Assembly (NCBI GenBank): GCA_019637435.1
Contig: JAHBVO010000005.1
Location: 496,001-560,000 of the forward strand
Direction of reading: 5' to 3'
DNA: 64,000 bases
Origin: Candidatus Obscuribacterales bacterium
GTDB lineage: Bacteria > Cyanobacteriota > Vampirovibrionia > Obscuribacterales > Obscuribacteraceae
Shown: piece after piece, positions 59,959-64,000 of the stretch
Layout of the letters: each line of letters opens with the position of its first letter
Numbering within the stretch: position 1 is the first letter of the stretch
Translations under genes and position numbers: made by a program
The notes under the pieces: generated by a model
Database searches by the model: none
Told to the model about the DNA's origin: nothing
What the model saw: only the letters and a program-made list of their open reading frames with translations

Positions 59959-62484
59959 TCATTGGCGTCGATACCACACGAAAGTGCTACCATCTCCGCT
60001 GCTCGTAGAACTCATCACTTCGTACAAATCATTCAACGTGATGAAAACCGTTTTGTTCAAATCCTTGCCCTGAGCGGCAGCCTCTGCTTTGGTTTGAACG
60101 TCGTAGAGCGGATTCCAGGAATTGTCTACCGACACTGTTTTTGAAGCGGCATCATATCCGGTGACCAGGAACAAGTGCTCGCCACCAGTTGGTTTTGCCA
60201 CCGCATTAGGATCTTTGCCTTCATTTATCGCCACCTGCTGGCGGTATCGATACTCCAGAACTCCGGTATTTCCCTGGGTTATCTTCGGAAGATCATTTTT
60301 GAGAAGCATCGCTTCTAATTCCTGAACCGATTTTTGCTTAGCCCCAACGAGATCTTTGAATGTGGTCTCATTATCAACCCAGCGATTCTGATGCACCAGG
60401 AATCTATCCGTCAACTTGTCACCGGTCATCTGGTTCCAGATGTCCGCTATTCGAGAAGGAAAACCGACTCGCGGGCTATCGTAAGGGTTAGCGGTACCAT
60501 TTTTGCTGCTATAGAGAACCAACTGAGAGCCATCACTATTGGTGCGAATCAGGCGAGCACCACTGTCGCTTCTACCGGTTGGCGCAACTTCTTCGTAACA
60601 CATAGCACCCTTACCACAGACGGAACCCAGCGGGTCCGTGGTATCGCGCTGCATCGAAATATTCACCGCACACACATCCCACAATTTTCCAAGCGCGCTC
60701 CGGCTTCCCGGCTTGGGAGGGAACGTTTCCTCCGGACTGCCCGGGCGAACTCGCACTGAGTCGAGCTTAGGCTTGATCGTGGTTCCATCAAGAGTCTCAA
60801 ACTGTCCATCGTTGGCGAAATCAGCCGCAAGCTTTGCCACCACGGACGGTTTTTCCTTGAGAGCAATACCCCTCAATGCGGTCACGCTGCACGTGCTGTT
60901 GCTGCCCTGATCGTTGCGTCTATCGTTGGCAATGTGCCAGAAAAGCTGGTCGGCATAATTAGCCTTCTCCGCGGAAGTCATAACCGAATCGGCTCGACCG
61001 TGCAATAAACGATCTGCTTCCTTGAAGACTTTGTCTTTCTCCGTTGAAGAGAACTTACTCATCTCTCGAAACTTAGTGACATTGTCAATCAAGCGAATCT
61101 TCTGAAACGCATCCAGGTCATTGTGCGTGTAAATATCCGCATCAAACTTCTCGAGCTTTGCATAAGGCTTAGAGCTGTCAATTGCACTGTCGGCAAAACT
61201 CCCGTCTGCTGCGCGAGTCAGTTTCAGATTCTTATTAACATGTCGAATCTCACTTGTAGAGCCATCTGCAGCATAATCAATCTGGACATCATCGTCACCG
61301 ACTTTGATGCGGGTGATCTTTCCTGATTCCTTTTCGACCAGGGTTTTATCCTTCAGGTTCTCCTTCTCATAGTGACCGCTAAGTGTCCTGACGGCGCGCT
61401 CTCCACCGTCAATATCCTTATAGGAGTATGTTCCGTCCTTTTTGACTTCGACTTCTGTATTCCATTTTGCACCACTGGAGGACGTGTATTCCGTCGGTCC
61501 GGTCTTCTTCCAGACCGTCTCGGCACCGCCTTTCTCAGCAATTTTTATTTCTTCAGGTTGTTTGAGAACATCTTTGTCAGGTCCGAAAGTTTCTTTAAAT
61601 TTGAAGCTGAACTTAGTCTTGTCGGGATAGGGAACTTCTACGGACATGGATCCATCAGGCTTGTACGACCCGTTGATGCCGTTGGCACGCGATTCGTCAC
61701 GCAAGCCTTGCTCGGCACCGCTCAGAGTTGTTCTCGAAAAAACGCCGGTTTTCCCGTCGATTTCAACTTTCCCATGCCACCCGGCGGCAGCGTTTGGACT
61801 GTTAGCCCAGATGTTATCACCGACCTGGTACCAATCCGCGTTAGTTCTAACGCTGTGGAAGCTCTTAATTTTGTCGCCATCCCAGACGATATCTTTTAAA
61901 CGACCGGCGAGTTCCGATGGATGATTGGCATTAAATGCATCATCATCCGGATAAATGGACCTGCCACCATCAGTGGTTTCACGGAGGACCTGCCCGGCAG
62001 CAGGATTAGGTTTTTCAACCTTAGCGTCGGCCACACGAAGCTGATCGATCGGGTCTAAGTAGGATAATTCATTCTTTCCAAAAGGCGATTTATAAGTTTC
62101 CTTTTGAGGCGCGGAGCCGTTCTTAGATTTCGGATTGAGCCCAACAACGTCTAGCCCCGGAAGCTTAGTTCCGTTTTTTTGAGTGCCAGAGACATCGCCT
62201 GAGTCTAGAAGCGGCGCCGACATACTGGCGCGCAAGGTTTCGGCGAGCGGAAAGTTTTTCACACCACTGATGAAATCAAAAAGGCTCGCAGACGGGAAAC
62301 CAGCCGGTAGTGCAGAGCCCTGCCCGTCGGTCAGCGTGGTCGTTTTTGTGTCCAGTGAAGAAGGTGTCGGAGTAAATGCAGAACCCATCTCATCAAGCAG
62401 GTCCCGAACAAATACTTTGTGCACGCCATCATCCGCAGCAGAAGGCGTAGCGCCTTGCTGCGCGGTATCCAGTGGTTTTGCCAT
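59959..62484 (-). CDS. large protein with probable papain-fold cysteine-peptidase domain
   Basis: An 841-residue protein of unrecognised family, without a classical signal peptide. The first 140 residues look disordered. The middle (about 180-440) is strand-rich with recurring DG turns (YKPDGSMSVEV, VEIDGKTGVFSR, KKDGTYSYKDIDGGER, YAADGSTSEIRH), like secreted repeat proteins. The last 320 residues resemble a papain-like domain: NSTCSVTALRGIAL places a cysteine (Cys532) at a helix start, GGEHLFLVTGYD gives His770, and VSVDNSWNP gives Asn788, the Cys-His-Asn order of such peptidases. An effector or toxin role is possible but not shown. The start could also be a GTG at 62523; neither has a good ribosome site. 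Confidence 0.75.
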   Translation of the reverse strand: MAKPLDTAQQGATPSAADDGVHKVFVRDLLDEMGSAFTPTPSSLDTKTTTLTDGQGSALPAGFPSASLFDFISGVKNFPLAETLRASMSAPLLDSGDVSGTQKNGTKLPGLDVVGLNPKSKNGSAPQKETYKSPFGKNELSYLDPIDQLRVADAKVEKPNPAAGQVLRETTDGGRSIYPDDDAFNANHPSELAGRLKDIVWDGDKIKSFHSVRTNADWYQVGDNIWANSPNAAAGWHGKVEIDGKTGVFSRTTLSGAEQGLRDESRANGINGSYKPDGSMSVEVPYPDKTKFSFKFKETFGPDKDVLKQPEEIKIAEKGGAETVWKKTGPTEYTSSSGAKWNTEVEVKKDGTYSYKDIDGGERAVRTLSGHYEKENLKDKTLVEKESGKITRIKVGDDDVQIDYAADGSTSEIRHVNKNLKLTRAADGSFADSAIDSSKPYAKLEKFDADIYTHNDLDAFQKIRLIDNVTKFREMSKFSSTEKDKVFKEADRLLHGRADSVMTSAEKANYADQLFWHIANDRRNDQGSNSTCSVTALRGIALKEKPSVVAKLAADFANDGQFETLDGTTIKPKLDSVRVRPGSPEETFPPKPGSRSALGKLWDVCAVNISMQRDTTDPLGSVCGKGAMCYEEVAPTGRSDSGARLIRTNSDGSQLVLYSSKNGTANPYDSPRVGFPSRIADIWNQMTGDKLTDRFLVHQNRWVDNETTFKDLVGAKQKSVQELEAMLLKNDLPKITQGNTGVLEYRYRQQVAINEGKDPNAVAKPTGGEHLFLVTGYDAASKTVSVDNSWNPLYDVQTKAEAAAQGKDLNKTVFITLNDLYEVMSSTSSGDGSTFVWYRRQ

Positions 62485-62581
62485 TTCGTTTATTCGACGC
62501 CAGGGGAAGGGGTGTTGTCGCACCTCTAATCTAATGACAAGTTGTGAACAAAGTGTGTACTTTGCGAGGGAGATCTACGAT

Positions 62582-62881
62582 TTAAAGTACGAACATCCAC
62601 ATAGCGAAAGTCAGAATACCGAACAAGCCACCGATGAGAAGACCGTCGCGGACGTTATTCGGATTGTTGAGCCGGTGCTCGAAAAGAATCACCAGTATCG
62701 AGAAGATCAAAAAATCCTTGGTCGCCAAAATACCGGCGGTCGTGAATTCCCGTGGCGGCAGTTCCAAGTAACTGCGCATAAGCACAGTGATACCGTTGAA
62801 GCCAAGGCTGAGAATCAAGCCAAAAACAATCGCCTCAGGAAGCGTTGCTCTTCTTCGCTTCTTCTCCTGCTCTTTTTCCAT
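62582..62881 (-). CDS. small three-TM membrane protein
   Basis: A 99-residue protein: a basic N-terminus (KEQEKKRRRATLPE) followed by three hydrophobic segments (AIVFGLILSLGFNGITVLM, DFLIFSILVILFEH, GLLIGGLFGILTFAMWMFV). By the positive-inside rule the N-terminus is cytoplasmic. No family recognised. GGAGG lies only 2 bases before the ATG, a tight spacing. It is 63 bases after the mqnE stop on the same strand, so possibly one transcript; a menaquinone link would be speculative. Confidence 0.7.
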   Translation of the reverse strand: MEKEQEKKRRRATLPEAIVFGLILSLGFNGITVLMRSYLELPPREFTTAGILATKDFLIFSILVILFEHRLNNPNNVRDGLLIGGLFGILTFAMWMFVL

Positions 62882-62944
62882 CGCCTCCGCGCTACCTCGC
62901 GCATTTAACGTAGCCTCGCCTTTGTCACGCTGACAAAGCGACGT

Positions 62945-64000
62945 CTACCGAGAAGCTGCAAGCAGCGAATTCACTTTATCCTGGAGTGATTTCTCGTTGG
63001 TCTCAGGAGCGTCTACGACACGTTTGATGTTGTACACGGTATCGCGTTCTACAGGCGTATAGCCGGCTTTGCCAATGAGCTCTTCCATACGCTCCTTAGC
63101 CAGTTGCAGCGGTGTCTTGGCTCCAGCAGCATGAGTGATTTTCTCTTCCAAAATGGTACCGTCCAGATCGTCCGCTCCAAATGAAAGCGCTACCTGGGCG
63201 AGGTCTTCACCAAGTTGAATCCAATAGGCTTTGATGTGTGGGAAATTATCGAGGACCAGTCGGCTGATAGCGATATCGCGAAGAAGGTCATCATGGCTGG
63301 GTTCTCTAACCTCATCCTTGATGTTGGTGCCTTCGTAGTAGCACTTCAATGGTATGAAGCACATGAAGCCTTTCGACTTATCTTGCTGTTCGCGGAGCAA
63401 CAGCATGTGATCGACTTTGTTCTCGACTACTTCGCCTATACCGGTGAGCATCGTCGCCGTGGTGTTCAGTCCCATGCCATGAGCGATTCCATGGATCTCC
63501 AGCCAGGTGTGAGCGGGAGTTTTCTTCACGTCCATTTTGGCACGAACACCTTCGTCAAAAATCTCCGCGCCTCCGCCAGGCATGCTGTCGAGACCAGCTT
63601 TATGCAACCGTTCCAACGTTTCCGCGTAAGTAATTCCTTCCAGATTCGACAGATATTCGATCTCAACGGCTGTCATCGCCTTCAGATGAATGTGGGGAAA
63701 TTCTTTTTTGATTGCGGCGAGAACTTCCTCATAATAATTCAAATCGCAAATAGGGTTTAAACCGCCCACCATGTGAATTTCATTGATGCCGAGTTCGACG
63801 CCGCCGCGCGCCGCATCGAGCACCTGATCGACTGTCCATGAATAAGCGTTATTACCAGGATTGGCATAGGAACAGAATCTGCACGTCTCGACGCAGAAGT
63901 TGGTCGGGTTCAAATGCATGTTGTGAATGTAGTAGACGTAACGCTCTTTCTCTGGACCAGCAGCGCGTTTTCTTGCAAATTCGCCGAGCATTCCAACCGC
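62945..64000 (-). CDS. mqnE: aminodeoxyfutalosine synthase MqnE (5' end missing)
   Basis: A radical-SAM enzyme that joins 3-[(1-carboxyvinyl)oxy]benzoate to S-adenosylmethionine in the futalosine route to menaquinone. The frame is open to the window edge, so roughly the first 15-25 residues are missing. Signatures: HLNPTNFCVETCRFCSY with the Cys-x3-Cys-x2-Cys iron-sulfur ligands, INEIHMVGGLNP, GLDSMPGGGAEIFDEGVR, TTATMLTGIGEVVENKVDHML and the C-terminal SFGADDLDGTILEEKITHAAG. The related cyclase MqnC shares most motifs, but the MPGGGAEIF form and overall pattern fit MqnE better. With the UbiD homologue at 28 kb it suggests an organism using the futalosine pathway. Confidence 0.9.
   Translation of the reverse strand, partial: AVGMLGEFARKRAAGPEKERYVYYIHNMHLNPTNFCVETCRFCSYANPGNNAYSWTVDQVLDAARGGVELGINEIHMVGGLNPICDLNYYEEVLAAIKKEFPHIHLKAMTAVEIEYLSNLEGITYAETLERLHKAGLDSMPGGGAEIFDEGVRAKMDVKKTPAHTWLEIHGIAHGMGLNTTATMLTGIGEVVENKVDHMLLLREQQDKSKGFMCFIPLKCYYEGTNIKDEVREPSHDDLLRDIAISRLVLDNFPHIKAYWIQLGEDLAQVALSFGADDLDGTILEEKITHAAGAKTPLQLAKERMEELIGKAGYTPVERDTVYNIKRVVDAPETNEKSLQDKVNSLLAASR

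Overview
The window is a gene-dense chromosomal segment. It holds about 45 protein genes on both strands. I see no rRNA, tRNA, insertion sequence, prophage or CRISPR array. The cell envelope looks diderm: there are TonB/TolA-like C-terminal domains, a CsgG-like protein and many proteins with signal peptides. Abundant TPR proteins, five Hanks-type Ser/Thr kinases, an HflX with a long N-terminal extension, a SulP anion transporter and a futalosine-type menaquinone gene (mqnE) fit a non-photosynthetic relative of Cyanobacteria (Melainabacteria/Vampirovibrionia, possibly Obscuribacterales). That assignment is an inference from gene content only; no marker gene here proves it.

Layout. 1-9.3 kb: the end of carB, deoC, a secreted TPR protein, an APC amino-acid permease, then a TPR-tailed kinase and nadK on the minus strand. 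9.4-17.5 kb: alaS, a secreted protein, a CsgG-like protein, a small TPR protein, ilvE and an apparently exported protein-isoaspartate methyltransferase. 17.6-24.4 kb: an SRPBCC-domain protein, a Gly/Tyr-rich secreted protein, an anchored thioredoxin, bifunctional relA/spoT overlapping rdgB, and small unknown genes. 24.4-32.7 kb: a kinase with leucine-rich repeats, a small membrane protein, a UbiD-family decarboxylase, a TPR protein and a CtpA-type protease. 32.7-34.6 kb: an array of eight 73-bp hairpin-forming repeats, followed by a secreted Trp/Gln-Ser-Gly repeat protein. 34.6-39.2 kb: a cytoplasmic TPR protein and a compact VWA - PP2C phosphatase - Clp-N/kinase cluster. 39.3-48.4 kb: a DUF3592-like protein, hflX, a SulP transporter, a GlcD-like oxidase, a TAGG tetranucleotide repeat, two tandem TonB-C-like secreted paralogues and tatD. 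48.4-64 kb: two related zinc-ribbon kinases (one of 1772 residues), dprA, a TPR/Q-rich/PDZ protein, a probable papain-fold cysteine-peptidase-like protein with a small neighbour, a three-TM protein and the truncated mqnE.

How the genes fit together. Housekeeping genes (carB, deoC, nadK, alaS, ilvE, relA, rdgB, hflX, tatD, dprA, mqnE, ubiD) alternate with lineage-type signalling and envelope genes. Phosphorylation signalling dominates: five kinases share a core but carry different modules (TPR, LRR, Clp-N, zinc ribbon plus TPR, zinc ribbon plus long disordered linker), and one sits with its own phosphatase and a VWA protein. The features most worth checking are the hairpin array, the VWA/PP2C/Clp-N-kinase cluster, the cysteine-peptidase-like pair, the giant kinase, and promoters that appear to give leaderless or very short-leader mRNAs.
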